DNA of 64,000 bases from Brienomyrus brachyistius (GCF_023856365.1 NW_026042427.1:1-64000); one strand, 5' to 3'. Shown: positions 34,801 to 46,510, counted from the stretch's first letter. The notes: generated by a model not told the origin, from the letters alone. A program made the numbers and translations.

Positions 34801-37800
34801 TACCTGAAGCACTTTTTTTTTGCCAACTCCTGCATGTTGCTTCATATTATAAACCTGCAGTGACACTGCAGTTTGAAAGTTTCTAACCTTCTGGTACCAG
34901 CCAACACCTCATTAGAGCAGTTTAATGGCAGAGATGCTTTTATTGTGTCCCAGTACTTACTCAACTTACCAGAAAGACACATAGGAAACAAAGAAGTACC
35001 CGGCCTCCTGTTTCCTGGCTCCGTTTGCTGCCCAGCAGAAGTGCCCGAGAGTTCCCGGGGCAGGGAGCAATGCAGGAGTTTATTTTTGCTCCACTCAAGC
35101 AACGGAATCAAACTTTCAGCGGTTTCACCAGTAATTAACGGCTGAGGATTGTAAGTGTGGCCCTCTCCATAAGACATCCAAGCAGCCTATAGAGGCCCAA
35201 TCTACTGCCACATTAAAATCTCATAGGCTGATGGGGCATTGAACACATCTGCTGGTCCTACACCCGCTGCCAATACCAGCTGATGGCTTCATTTAGCAGC
35301 ACGGCTCTGGCCACAGAGCGACTTCCCATGCGCGAGACCCTGGACTATTTTAGCCCCGCAAGCTGCCTCAGTGGCCGGACGTGCTAATCTCCCACGTGGC
35401 CTGCGAGCTTTATGACGGGAAAGCGCCACACGCCGCCGTCCCCCCATCACTCGGACTGGCTGATCTGCAGCCTTCTGCTCTCAGCTGCACATTCACAGAC
35501 ATTCACCGTTCGTGACACATGCCCTTGTATGAGGCTCCTGAAGACTGACGCGTTTATCACGAAGCCCGACCGCACCGCCATGCCACTCGGCCTGGCTGCT
35601 TACCGCTGCCAAGCCTCATGAGCAGGACGTCCTGCAGCCTCCTGTTGAAGTCACGCAGCTCCTTCACCTCCGTCAGCAGGCTCCCGTACTCCTTCAGCTT
35701 CTTGGCCTGCTGTACCAGCTGCCTCCGGGTGCGCTCCAGCTCCTGCTGCAGGTGCCGCATCTCCTCCTCCCTCTGCCGGTAGCTGTGGACCAGTTCCTCG
35801 TAAAGCACCCGAGGGACCACTGCCTCCTCGGTACTCAAGTCTCCCTCCTCTTCCTCCTCCTCCTCCTCCTCTGCTGCCAGCCTGTCCTCCTCCAGGTCCT
35901 CGTCGCCCTCCACGCACAAGCTCACAGCGTTGCGCTCTAATCGGGCCACCACGGCCGCCAAGCTCTTGGATGAGTTTGCACTGGCTCGCCCATGGTCCGG
36001 CACCTAGGCCCAGGAAACAATTGCAAATGTAACAACAGCCGCTCTCCGGACCTTTCACCTGCACACTAATCTGATATTCTGGGGACAAGCAGGTGCTTAA
36101 TGGCCAACTGGGCGAGCCCATGAGTACACTTGTGTTCCTGTGGTGTCCTGAGCATCAGCTGAAATGCCGTGTCACAGACTCTATCAAGCAGTACATCAGG
36201 ACGTCTTTCAACATTTTCAAACATTTCAGTCTATTGAATTTTATTGAACCCAGCTACCCAATCAAGCAAGAAGAAAAAGCCCACATCCCAAATGACAATG
36301 CCCCATATTCATCTCAGAACCAACTGCTCTTTAGGATGCCCTGAAAATTATAATACCTTACCTGTGCTTACAAAAATATATGTAATGTAGCTGGCTATTG
36401 AGCCATTATCCAATATTGTTATTGTATTTATTTATGACTATCATCATTCGAGTCTGCTGCTGCAAGTCACATTAAAATGAAGGCTATAAAAAGGGAAGGG
36501 CGAGAAAAAAGCTTTAATGAGGATGCAATTTTAAAAACATCAGACAATACGTAATCTCCTGGAGGCCTGCGACAGACATACTCATGCTAACATCTCTACA
36601 GCCAGACAGAGGCTCGGGACTGAGCTTTGTGCTTTTCATAATACATCACCAGTGACTAATGTCATGCCCTAATGCCTTTGTCATTGTACAGGTAGTAGGA
36701 TCAGTGCAGGGTCGGCCATTTTTCTGCTGCCCCTGGGGCATTTTGGGGGTTAAGGGCCCGAAAGTGACACCATTACGCTGGGATTCAATCTGTTGACCTT
36801 GAGACTCCTAACCCACTGAGACAGACACATGGTTTGTGGATAATGAGGATTTTGTTAGCTTATTGTTCATTTTCCTCTTCTGAGATCATGCTCCTGTCCC
36901 AGGCTGGTGCAGCTTGAGCAGAAGTAAACGCAGTTAAATAGCGCTGCAGCACCTGGGCACAGCAGCCACCGTAAAAACGGTCCCTTCCATGCTGGTTGTC
37001 TTTCTTCCCCGTGGCCTGTGATTTTTTAATTTATTTTTTAAATGTACACCTATCAGACCGACTACTAACAAGGCAGTGGAAAAACTGGTACAAGACTGAA
37101 TGAAGTAAGAAATTGGCACACACGTTTTCACTACGCATTTGCATTTCAAAGCAATACCTTATCTCACTCATAAGGAAAATGCTATTCAGGGTGACAAACA
37201 GCATAGCAAACCCACAAAGCACCAATTAAAGACAATAAAAAGCACTTTAACTCAGCGTTATCAAACAGCCTGCATGCAACCAAACTAATTTTCAAGGCAA
37301 ACTGGAGGACAATGACACATATGACTGCATAACACCGGGACAATGCAATCCTGATCACTGGGCTATAGGCCTACTTAAAGTCAGCTGTTTGTAGGTTCTG
37401 AAGGAAAAATAAATATGAAAGATGGAAATCAGCTAGTTTGTAATGACCACCATTGAGTTTGAAGTATTTAACTGTGACTATTAAACATATCTGAACCAAT
37501 TTACACAAAATTTAGCTACACTTCAGAGTTGTATTAATATCTGTTATTTGCTTCAATGGAGAGAAACAGATGTGCTTTAATATTTTATCTGGAAATGCAT
37601 ACTTTGAAGAAACCCATCTTTCATACATAAATGCTTCAGACATAAAATGTTCTTTTAATTAAGAATTAAAATTTGCTTATACTATTCAATGGGGCTACAC
37701 AGTTAAATATGTAATACTTGCTGAAATGTCATAAAATGCTCAATGTACCTGGCCGCTGCTTCTGCTAATGGCCCAGCTTAAAGCAGGAAACACACAGGCC

Positions 37801-40800
37801 TCCCACCACAATCTGTGAACCCTGAACTAAAAATAAAGGCTCAGAGGGGGAGTGTGGAGGTGCTTGTAACAATCAACCAATTAAAATGACTTCTAGAGAC
37901 CAGTGTCACAACATCTGCATCATGAAAGCTTAAGATACCTTAAAAACATACGATTAAGTTTAATTCCAAAACGCAATTACAAAATAACTTCCACACTGAG
38001 CGACGACGCGATATAGCTCTGTAGAGTAACATAAGTGTAACCTGGGTTATGGTTCGTTGGTTATTTTTTCCCCCTCCACGAAATGTCATTCTAAATGTCA
38101 AAAGTATCACTTCTTTATGAAACAGCTTTAAATGGAAACTTCCAGCTTTCCATTAGGCAAAGGCCCCATCGATTCATGATGGATTCAAGACCATATCAGC
38201 AGAGGCAGCAGCCTTGCAGAGGTGTGAACCGCTTGCCGGGGAGGCCTCTGCACCAGCATTTTTCTCAGTGTCAGGAGAACAGCTGCTGACCTTGGACAGC
38301 ACCAGGCACTTCGATCTCAGACCAGGTTTAAAACATATAAGCTGAGGGAAGCCTTAACCCTTCTGGCAGAAGGTCTGCTAACTGAAACCAAGTACAAAAT
38401 AAAGATCACCTTCTCCTCTTCATAACACCACTATGTTTCTACAAAAAGACACCAAGAACTCCAGCAAAAAAATGTTCAAGTCCGACCAATAAGTAACTTT
38501 AAACGAAAAAGTAAAGCGACTAACAATTTCTAAGCCCAGCATATTTACAGCACAAGCAGCCTTGATTGAGCATTTACAAACATTAAAGTAGGTACACAGT
38601 ATAATGAACAAGTAATCTCTGCTTTAAAGAAAAAGTTAAGAGCTAATGCAGTTCTTTTTATCTGCCAAATAAATATCCAAAAACAATGATACCTTTTGAT
38701 CCTACAACCAACCAGAGTTTGCTAGCAGTTAACAACAATGAAATGTACCTTTTTATGTCGGAGCGGAAGCTGATCCTCCCCAAAGTGGTTCTCCACTGCG
38801 TTAGCCATGTCTCTATTGGACAGCTTGGGAATTTTCATCTTCTTCTGCATAATACTGTGTTCAAACTCCTCTATATTTTCTGCAAAGCACAGGACTGAAT
38901 GTTAGGCACATAGAGGAGTATACAGGCACCTATGGTACTTTGACATAAACATGTCAGAAAGAATACATTTTTGATTGTGTGATAGAATCAAATCAAATAC
39001 AGAAACCACCCGTTCCTGCCTTGGGAATAACAAAAAAGACACTTTTGCGAATTTTGTATCTATTAAATGAGATGACCTAGGGCAACATTTTATAGAACCG
39101 AGGATGAAAATAGCTTATTGACATAAAATATAAAGACTGGGGTCCTACGGGCACAGGTTTGGGGACTGTTAGCCAGTCTTGGAGGTTGGCCCAGTCTTGT
39201 GGGTTTAAATCTGGCCCTATCCTTGTGAATGAAATGCCTATATGTTTCCCACAGATTTGTACAGGTCCTCTCAAGGTATTCCAGGATTTCCTGCTTGTTT
39301 AGGCAAGTGATTAATTTTCTTTTTAAAGCTTTTTGCATGGCATGGACGGATGGATGGATGGATGCTCCCCAAAACTATGGATATTTTGAATGACACGACA
39401 GCAGACAAACGGGAAGAATAAATTCACTCCTAGATGTTCTCAGCAATAGATGTCATTAAACTTCCGTAGGAATTTAGATAAACTGCATGAAAGACTTTTA
39501 GAATATTTTGTTTTTTTGTGACTGATGCATTGGTTTATTTTCTTCTTTGAATTGTGTTTAAGTTGCTAAGGAGACTTTGCTAATTAGAAATTCACCATTT
39601 CTCCATGGTTTCTATAGTGAAAAGAGCACTGTACCTTAAAGTCTTATCCAAATTAAAAGTGGTACTAATCCAGTTCTTTTGAGGGAATAACTGAAATATT
39701 GTACTGTTCAAACCCAGCTTCAGCAAGTCTGATGTTAAGACACTGATCTCTCAGAGTTTGTAAACAAATGTAAAGCAAACTGCTTGCTTTACATTATGTA
39801 ACAAACTATTAAGCTAAACACCAACTGGTTCGGAATTTTCTGATGCAATATACTACCTATTATGAGTTGATAGAAGTGTAACACTGTAACAGTATAACAG
39901 TCAGTGATAACTGACAAATGTTATGACAATTAGCAATAAAATGATTCAACTGATGTTTTACTACTGTACTACATTCTAAATACTAGTTCTATACAAATTT
40001 GTTTCAAAAAACAAGTCTTGTCTGACAAATGTTCCTTTTTTTAATCTGAAATAGAGTTGAACAACATTTATATTGGCAGATTTAATCTACCTTTTACAAC
40101 TGGCTTAACAGTCAACTGAACAACTGAAATGCAGCAACTTAATTGCTACAAAAGTTTGTTCTATGCATCCAAGTTATTTATTCCAATTTAAACATCTGAT
40201 CATGGTAAGATGAAAATAATAGATCTGATGAAACATCAGTTATTAGCTATTTAACAAAAATAATTATTGAAGTTATCAACGCATATTATGTTCTTTTTAA
40301 AATGTTTATTTTAGTGTAATATATCCTGATACACTGAACAGAGCAGTGTTCACAAGAGCAAATCTCAGCTTTACAAGAGCAGATTACTGTGCTGCTCTGG
40401 CAATAAAGATACATAAAAGTTTGCCTACAGAACGCATAATTAAGAAACATTCCAATAAAGCAGCCGCTATTTAATAATTCCTATAAAAAATAACCCTGCA
40501 TATATATTTCACATGTGGCTAAAATGTAGCAGAATATATTAAGATATTTGCAAATATTAGTTTCCATCAATTTCCCAACTATACTCTGGTAAAGTTTATT
40601 CGGGCTGACAACAAAATATCAATCTGATAGATATTAACGTTTGTATTACGACACTAATGAAACATTACACGTGTTATGGACCGAGAGAGTTATTTCCTGT
40701 GTTTTAAGAGGTGAATCACTGGGGCCCTGCACTTTGCTGTTTGTTTCTGGCAGAACCAAACATAAAACCAGTGTTTCCCGGCTGCTGTCAGTCATTACAG

Positions 40801-41737
40801 GTGGGGGGGGGGGGTCCTCCTTCCAGCCAACTAACCTAGTGCTTCAGGTTAAAGTCCCAGCTATTTATATTAAATTTAATTTTAACCTGGTTACCTTAAT
40901 GGGTATATTTTAAAGGGTACCAGGGGAAAAGCCCCTTTCCGGGCACCGGAATTTTAACGCACAGTGACACGGTATTAGAAAGGCACGTTAAATGTTAAGT
41001 GTTAAGATTAACAATCAATTTTCAAGTAGACAATTCGGTACATCTTGATGCTCGGGAAGGTGCATTGCGGACGTCTAATGAAGCTTTAGACACATTTGCA
41101 CACACAACACTGCGCTGTCACGCTTGTTTAATACGGCGCATTAAAACTTCACAACGTCTTACACACACACCACCATCATTTTAATAAAACCTGCTGTCGT
41201 TTTAATAAAATATAGCGGCATTTATAGATATAGTGCATCGCCGGGCCCATGAACACACTTGGCGTGTCGAAGTTAGCCGGCTAGTTAGCGAGGTACCCAC
41301 CTACCTGCTAACCGGCTAGCTTACGGGCTAACCCCGGCAGGATGGTGAAAATGAAAGGCCGGGGAAGACAGAGAGTGAAACCGAACCAAAATTAATCAGT
41401 GAGGGTTCGAGTCAAGGCTGCTGCCCGGTCGGACATTAGCTTGACAAGCTAGCCTTGCCGTGCCCAGCCTAAGTGCACCATGTTATCCGCTTTCACAAAA
41501 ACCGACGGTGGGCTGCTGTCTGTAGGCTAACGAGGCGGCGGGCTCACCTGCCAGGGCGAGGATCTGCGCCTTGCCGGGCCCGCCTGTTCCTGTGCCGCTG
41601 GCCTCGGATCTGTGCACCACATACACCTTCTGGTTGTCGAAATCCGCTTTGTGCACGGGTCTGAAGTCCTTCACGCTGGAGACCGGCAGGGCGTAGCACA
41701 GGTCGTCTTCCAGAAACCTCACGAAGGCGTACATCAT
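28670..41737 (-). CDS. bend5: BEND5 gene, six coding exons (BEN domain-containing protein 5)
   Basis: Six minus-strand exons (41737-41548, 38879-38749, 36003-35604, 34325-34171, 33433-33220, 28866-28670) join with consistent phases into about 427 codons plus a TAG stop. Human BEND5, as I recall it, has about 421 residues. Order of parts: conserved N-terminus starting MYAFVRF (1-62), a lysine-rich segment (63-106), an acidic run (about 137-165), a coiled coil (about 165-235), a linker with EEANTSS (240-291), and the BEN domain (about 300-412). Family knowledge: BEN-domain proteins bind DNA, and mammalian BEND5 acts as a sequence-specific nuclear transcriptional repressor. Every intron is GT/AG. 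The gene lies inside an AGBL4 intron on the same strand. Identification is firm. The exact initiator (41737 or the adjacent ATG at 41734) and the UTR limits are less certain. Confidence 0.95.
29188..29462 (-). repeat. V-SINE-like element, antisense
   Basis: Successive landmarks are ATCCTGGTCAGGGTTTCAGG, CAGTCCATTGCAGAG, GGAGAACATGCAAACTCCAC and the tRNA-derived head near TGAGCTTCTGTGCTGCC. Nearly full length. Confidence 0.75.
31311..31963. mobile_element. TA-flanked MITE (pogo/mariner-like termini)
   Basis: The left end TACAGTAAAACCTCAGATTA and the complement of the right end (TACAGTAAAACCTTGGATTG) are inverted repeats bounded by TA. Length is about 650 bp. The interior is non-coding but includes sequence such as TCTTGCAATACG and GATTGTGGGTAATCG that I associate with a widespread fish repeat. 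TA duplication and CAGTAAAACCTC ends fit a nonautonomous Tc1/mariner-pogo element. Confidence 0.8.
32504..32820. mobile_element. Second TA-flanked MITE
   Basis: The left end TACAGACGCTCCTCCACTTT and the complement of the right end (TACAGACGCTTCTCTGCTTA) form inverted repeats with TA at both borders. Length 317 bp, non-coding. The CTTACGAA words near both ends extend the repeat. Confidence 0.75.
33220..33433 (-). CDS. bend5: BEND5 coding exon 5 (first part of the BEN domain)
   Basis: The 214-bp exon begins GTA CAC CTG after the acceptor CTGTTTCCTTAG and ends AGA G before GTAAAT. It reads VHLGGGIWVEEEKWHQLQ, then TQGDSKFTKNLAVMIWGTE, then KNRSVTGVATKKKKDALPKP. This is the most conserved part of the protein, almost residue for residue the human sequence, and forms the N-terminal helices of the BEN domain, a DNA-binding all-alpha fold. 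Phase 1 at the 3' end joins exon 6 to restore Glu. Confidence 0.96.
33434..34170 (-). other. bend5: BEND5 intron 4
   Basis: GTGAAT to TTAG. No repeat or gene recognised. Confidence 0.85.
34171..34325 (-). CDS. bend5: BEND5 coding exon 4
   Basis: The 155-bp exon follows the acceptor TTTTTTGGGCAG and ends AAG before GTGAAT. It encodes EPMHDSGTQTIKAEVMEP, then EEANTSS, then a Ser/Pro-rich linker and NDGK. EEANTSS and the DNGK/NDGK end match mammalian BEND5; the rest is divergent linker. IKAEVMEP (a psi-K-x-E pattern) is a possible sumoylation site, comparable to the K-x-E of the human VKSECLEPE segment. That is inference from the motif only. Confidence 0.92.
34326..35603 (-). other. bend5: BEND5 intron 3
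   Basis: GTAAGC to GCAG. Unique sequence; no repeat or gene recognised. Confidence 0.85.
35604..36003 (-). CDS. bend5: BEND5 coding exon 3 (acidic region and coiled coil)
   Basis: The 400-bp exon starts at GTG (Val) directly after a CCTAG acceptor and ends one base into a Gly codon before GTAAGC. It encodes SLAAVVARLE, then a Glu-rich run of nine consecutive Glu coded by GAG/GAA repeats, then VVPRVLYEEL. A long heptad-rich helix follows (EEMRHLQQELERTRRQL, then QQAKKLKEYG, ELRDFNRRLQDVLL). The second half is nearly identical to mammalian BEND5 and is predicted to dimerise as a coiled coil. The acidic run lies in a GAG-type microsatellite and probably varies in length between fish. The long minus frame in another register over this exon is a shadow. 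Confidence 0.95.
36004..38748 (-). other. bend5: BEND5 intron 2
   Basis: GTACAT to CCTAG. A probable tRNA-derived SINE fragment lies at about 36690-36835 (TGGGATTCAATCTGTTGACC, antisense B-box-like). Nothing else recognised. Confidence 0.75.
38749..38879 (-). CDS. bend5: BEND5 coding exon 2
   Basis: The 131-bp exon follows a CTTTGCAG acceptor and ends before a GTACAT donor, which is acceptable though not optimal. It reads ENIEEFEHSIMQKKMKIPKL and ends LPLRHKK. This parallels the human segment with MQKK-KIPKLS and LQLRH. It begins with two bases completing the split Glu codon and ends in phase 0. The charged MQKKMKIPK stretch could be nuclear-localising, but that is only an inference. It is too short to stand out as an open frame and was found by similarity to the known protein plus the splice sites. 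Confidence 0.9.
38880..41547 (-). other. bend5: BEND5 intron 1
   Basis: GTGAGC to TTTGCAG. AT-rich, with a GGATGGATGGATG remnant near 39348 (a probable SINE 3' end) and a G run at 40802-40813. Nothing else recognised. Confidence 0.8.
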
Positions 41738-41800
41738 TCCCACCTCGGCCCCGCGCTTCGGACGCGCTTAATACTTTTCCCCCTCCGTTTAAAAATAAAA
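41220..41800 (-). promoter_or_regulatory. BEND5 promoter-proximal CpG-rich block
   Basis: GC and CpG content rise sharply around exon 1 compared with the AT-rich introns on both sides. Examples are CCCCGCGCTTCGGACGCGC just upstream of the start codon and several CpGs inside the exon. The likely transcription start lies between about 41740 and 41900, and I see no clear TATA box. Downstream in intron 1 is a run of TTAGC/GCTAAC palindromic motifs (41270-41330). Confidence 0.55.
41548..41737 (-). CDS. bend5: BEND5 coding exon 1
   Basis: The exon encodes the N-terminus MYAFVRFLEDDLCYALPV and continues through DFDNQKVYVVHR to KAQILALA, the diagnostic start of vertebrate BEND5. Two ATG codons stand in tandem. 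The second (41734) matches the known mammalian start and has A at -3; the first (41737) would add one methionine. The upstream GTG-GGA is in frame but is not an initiator. The exon ends one base into a codon, before GTGAGC, and that G joins AA from exon 2 to give Glu. It is GC-rich and CpG-rich and forms part of the promoter-proximal island. The segment between the conserved DFDNQKVY and KAQILAL is a Gly/Thr-rich linker that appears shorter than the human one. Confidence 0.95.
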
Positions 41801-42460
41801 AATGTAAACACACACACAAAAGGGGAATGGGGGGGAAAAGGCCTCTGCGCTCGGCTACTCTGGCCTTGTCTACATCGCTCCAGATGAGGTGCGCAGCTTC
41901 TACACCCTAAACCCCCCCAACCCTGCTAACTCCGTGAAAGACTAGAGTAATCGACAATAGAAATGCTGATCGTCAGTGCCAAGATCAACCAGTTAACCTG
42001 GTCATATTTGTCGGACACATCGTGAGTATTCAGACACGAAATGACCATTGTTTAGTAGTAAGGTTTACTAACAATCACAACGTTATTAGCAAATGTGCTG
42101 AACAAGTTCACCTTGCCTAACCAGTTATTAGTTACTCCATACTTCTCCCATTTTCGGTTACCGCAGATGAATCTTGCTGATCACATGAATGCACTTCATA
42201 ATCTTTCCATCGGAGAGACATGCTACAATTCTGCTTGCTGTTTTTAATAAAGCTGTGTTTTTATAGGAATTACTTTTATTGTGGTAGTTGCATCCTCAGT
42301 AGACATCCCACTGAAACCAGTGCATCTTAACAGGTTGGATTCAGCGGGAGTTTTCTGTTTTTTTTCCCCTCACAGTTTCTGCTGGAAGGTAATCACTAGC
42401 ACATAGACAACCAACATTCCATTAAAGTAGCAGGCTAGCATACTGTAATGGTTAGTATAA
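41801..42460. other. Sequence upstream of BEND5 exon 1
   Basis: AT-rich unique sequence with poly(T)/poly(C) patches and no recognised gene or transposon. It may hold distal promoter elements. Confidence 0.4.
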
Positions 42461-42469
42461 TGTAGTATA

Positions 42470-42665
42470 CAGATTAATAACTTTTGGTCGTCATAAAATA
42501 CCTTATTAATATTTTAGGAGTACTAGTAATTTGTTTAACAAATTGTGGGCGTAAATAAACGTCCGTATAGTACCGAAAAGCTGGCGGCCGGCCAAATGTT
42601 ATGCATTGGTGATCATTGTGCATGCGCGATATAATATCGACATGATATCGCCCAGCCCTAATTTT
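42470..42665 (+). mobile_element. Dispersed repeat copy A with hAT-like end
   Basis: AATAACTTTTGGTCGTCATAA through ATTGTGGGCGTAAATAA to CCGAAAAGCTGGC is clearly related to the copy at 59225-59350. The segment ends with ATATCGCCCAGCCCTAA, a hAT-like terminus. Confidence 0.5.
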
Positions 42666-42721
42666 AATATAAAATTTCACTGACATTTTTCATTTGTTTG
42701 TGGTGGAACATCACTTGCAGT

Positions 42722-42975
42722 TTGCCACTCAGCAGGACAATGGATAAAGTTGTGGTTTCACATCTGTGGTCATGGGTTTGATTCCTGCTGTGTATGGATT
42801 TTGCTTGTTCTCCTTGTATTTGTAGGTTTCCTCTCACATCTAAAGACATGAGGTTTATGTGGATTCATGTCTCTTAATTGCTAAATGTGTGTCAGACCTG
42901 TGCTGTGTCCTGCCAGTCCGTCACAGAGCATAATGATACATTATGGGTAATTCAGAGACACCAGTTTGATATTGC
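42722..42975 (+). repeat. V-SINE-like element, sense orientation, diverged
   Basis: The tRNA-related head (GGTCATGGGTTTGATTCCTG) is followed by GTGTATGGATTTTGCTTGTTC, GGTTTCCTCTCACATC and TGCCAGTCCGTCACAGAG. Confidence 0.6.
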
Positions 42976-42981
42976 TATTAG

Positions 42982-43855
42982 GAGTGTAACAGTAGCTATT
43001 CCTACCGAAAATTCTCGTTACGTATATGTACTGAATGAATGAAGGGTCATTCCATGTCAAATCGTCACACTGTTGGACCTCATCATCACAGATCTTTTAA
43101 TGAAACTTGGCACGCTGATTTGGTCGCATGAGTAACTCATGAAACTGAAATTGGGCATGTCTGGGGTTAATATTGCGGGAGATTTAAGCAAACAAAGTTT
43201 TAACTTTTAAAAGGGGGGCTATGACTTTGACTGGCTATATATACCTTAATGTAAGCTGCACAGAAGTGGTCTTTATATTGTTTTAAAGCTATTGTCCAGC
43301 TCTATAGCTCTATATATTGAATGAATAATATGCCATCCCCTTATGGATAATTACTATGTAATAACCAATTAAAATAACAAATAACAAAAAAAAACTATAT
43401 TTCATTTTTTACTAAAGCTAGATCATAAGGTCATAAACATCTCCAGAAAATTTGGTCTTTGGTTTTTAAGGTGTTGCTGAGATATCTTCACATAAAGGTA
43501 GCATCACATGGTTTCATATTACTAATGGGCATTTTTAATGGCAGCCAAACTGACATGAAATAGTATAGGCACAGGTGTAACATTATTTACAAATATGCCA
43601 CAATGAAATTTAATGGAAGCTTCATCAATGTCATTGCAGATACCTGTACTTGCCACACTATTGAAAAGGCCCACATGGCTAGTAAATATGGCTATTAAAT
43701 GCCCTGCATTCATCAGAGGTGAGTGAGGTGTGCAAATCGGTCCAATGTAAGTGCACGCTTAGGGACTCGACCTGTACAGAAAACATAATGAACCGTGACT
43801 TGAAAACCAAGGTACGTACTGAACCGTTATTTTTGTGTACTGTTGCACCCCTACT
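42982..43855. mobile_element. hAT-like nonautonomous element, degraded
   Basis: The left end AGGAGTGTAACAGTAGC and the complement of the right end (GTAGGGGTGCAACAGTACAC) share GTG(T/C)AACAGTA. Inside each end sits a related CGGTTCAGTACG / TACTGAATG word. No transposase frame remains. The GGGGTGCAACAGTACAC terminus is typical of fish hAT elements. Confidence 0.55.
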
Positions 43856-43859
43856 CACT

Positions 43860-45640
43860 ACATGTGTTTTGGCTGTGGAAGAAAACCTCCAAACTTAGAA
43901 GAAAGATACAATAATACAACAGACTAAGCTCCCATGATACCCAAAAAAAGAATAAGCCTCTGAATTTCATAGTAATGCTTGAAGGATCATTAAATCACAC
44001 TTCTTAAGTGAATGAAGTAAAGGAATCCATTGTCATTATATGTTTTTTCAGCTTATGTGGAAGTTAGGACAGACTTACTGTGACTTGAGGCAATTATTTT
44101 AGGAAGATAAGACTGCTTTGCATTCATATTCTAATTAGATAGAGTAGTGTATAGAAACTAAGAGAGACAGGAGAAAAGCCGGACACCACCCCGTCCTCTG
44201 TAGCCCTTCACTGTGCAGGTCTTATAGTGCAATTTCTCAGAGTTATGTTGTTTGAGCCCTTGAAAATAAATGATAAATGTGATTGGAGTTTTTTTTTTTT
44301 TTTTTTTGGAAAAGTGTGCTTTTTGGTACAGGTCATGTCTTTCATGAGCTCTATAAACAATAAGCACCCCCCCCACACACACAGGCACCAGAAAGACACC
44401 AGGGAGGGCTTTTTTCAGCACAGTAGCACCCAGTGACCCATCGCCAAGACTTCACACAAGGATCCCACCCTCTCCCCGATTTCTCTCATGGTGCCTTCAT
44501 TTATCAGAAAAGCTGTTTCAACTGACTGATCATTACAGTAATCAATACGTTCACCTATTACTTTTGTTCTGCTTCAGTGGGTCCCATTGAGTCCAAAGGC
44601 CCCCAAAATGAAACTGGGGGAATAGAGAAAGGAGCCATTATTTGATAGAACACTTCTTGAAAATGATTATCTGGTCTGATTGTGGCTGTGTGCGAGTGTG
44701 TGTGTGTCATCAGTGTAGCCTTTCTTCTAATGCTTGTTTCTCAGTAGCCGACAAAAGCTATCTGACACAAAAGGAACCCTTTGTTATTGTAAAATACTCA
44801 GGTTGTCACACAATGGGATGGAATTCTTTGCTTGTACTTTAACGGAGAGCGGCGCAGTCGATACATGGCGCTAACGATGTTGTTCTGCTTGGCCTATCGT
44901 AATTGAAAAGTAAGTGAGGCAGAACGCCGGACACTTCTCCTCTGCTCTGAATTTTCATTATTTTTGATTCAGATCGGCTTTGGGGACCGACTGTCTCTGT
45001 CACTGTAACCGTGACAACGTTCCTTTGGGCTTGGGGATGCATCTTTTGAACGCAGCAACCCTTAGTGCTTATGGTTTATAATATACAGCAGGTTTATAAT
45101 AAAAACGTGTTGACTTTTTATGTGTTGACAAACAACTATTTTATTGCTCTTCATAAGTTGCCAGTCTCTTTTTTTTTAATATACAGCAATAAATATAGAA
45201 TTTTAACCCCTTAAAACCTTTTGGCCTGTTTGCCTGTTCTAGATTGACCCACATAAACCATCATAGTTTTCAAACTATATTTCATACATTCTAGGGATAA
45301 TTTCTTGACACATATTGACACTTTTCATATAGTGATAGACACAACAGCAGTCCTTCGTTCTCATACTGCTGACAAACATCTTTGGTAATCGCTGACAATG
45401 CTCTTTTGTGGGCTCCTCTGTGCCATTTGTAATGAGACCGTTTGAGGTCAGAGTGCAAACTAATCCAATTCTGTGATTTTTAACCAGGAGGAAGTGATGT
45501 TCACCATGCAACAGTTTGCCCACAATGTGAATATTGCTGTTCATTATTACTGATGTGGTCACTTCTTACAAATATTAAACTATCTGTCTGAGCAGTCATA
45601 TGACTTTTAAAGCATCCATTGAATCTGTCAGAACAGCAGA
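43860..45640. other. Intergenic/intronic interval between transposons
   Basis: Poly(T) at 44289-44309 and otherwise unique AT-rich intron. No gene recognised. Confidence 0.4.
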
Positions 45641-45649
45641 CACAACATG

Positions 45650-46510
45650 TACAACCCCATTTCCAAAAAAGTTGAGATGCCATGTAACATGTAAATAAAA
45701 ACAGAATGCAATGACTTATAAATCATATAAACCTACATTTAATTGAAAAATGAAATAAAAACAAAACCAAATGTTGAAACAGAAATTTTGTTGTTTTATG
45801 AGAAATATATGCTCGATTTGAATTTGATGCCATTAACACATTTAAAAAAATGTTGGGACAAGGATAACAAAAGACTGTAAAAGTTGTGTAATGTCAAAAC
45901 AAAACAATTTATGGAATATCTCAGAATTAATTAGGGTAATCGGCAACAGGTCAGTAAGATGACTGGGTATAAAAAAACCCCAGAGAGGCAGAGAATCTGT
46001 GCAGTGAGTATTGCAAAGAATTTGGGAATTTCACCATCTTTAAAAGGTTAATAGAATCTGGAGAAATCTCTATGCAAGGGACAAGGATGAAAAGCAGTAT
46101 TGGATAGGCGTGATCTTTGGGCATGTATTAAAAACAGAAAGAAATCTGTAGTGGAAATCACTGCATGGGCTGAAAACCACTGTCTGTGAACACAGTTTGT
46201 TGCTGCATCCACTAATGCAGAATGAAACTGTACCATGCAAAGAAGAAACCATATCTACACATGATCCAGAAATGCCACTGACTTCTCTGGGCCTGAGCTC
46301 ATTTAACATGGACTGAGGCAAAATAGAAAACTTTCCTGTGGTCTGATGAATAAAAATGTCCAGATTCTTTTTGGAAATCAAAGCATCCTCTAGGCTAAAG
46401 AGGAGAGGGACCATCCAGCTTATTATCAGCAGATAGTTCAAAAGCCAGCATCCGTGATGGTATAGGGCAATAGTGCCCATGGCTTGGGTAACTTGCACAT
46501 TAGGGGTCAA
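45650..46510 (+). pseudogene. Degraded Tc1-like transposon with transposase remnant
   Basis: It begins at TA with CAACCCCATTTCCAAAAAAG, the terminus of an abundant fish Tc1-like family. Downstream, decayed transposase sequence on the plus strand can still be followed, for example words for GISPSL..IKR..ESGEIS (helix-turn-helix region) near 46020 and WTEAK..FPVV near 46310. Frames are broken by many stops and deletions. The 3' half and the right terminus are missing, and a SINE begins about 150 bp later. Confidence 0.7.

Noticed and set aside
41737..41743. Upstream in-frame GTG as BEND5 start
   Set aside because: GTG is not a normal eukaryotic initiator, and the conserved protein begins at the ATG codons at 41737/41734.
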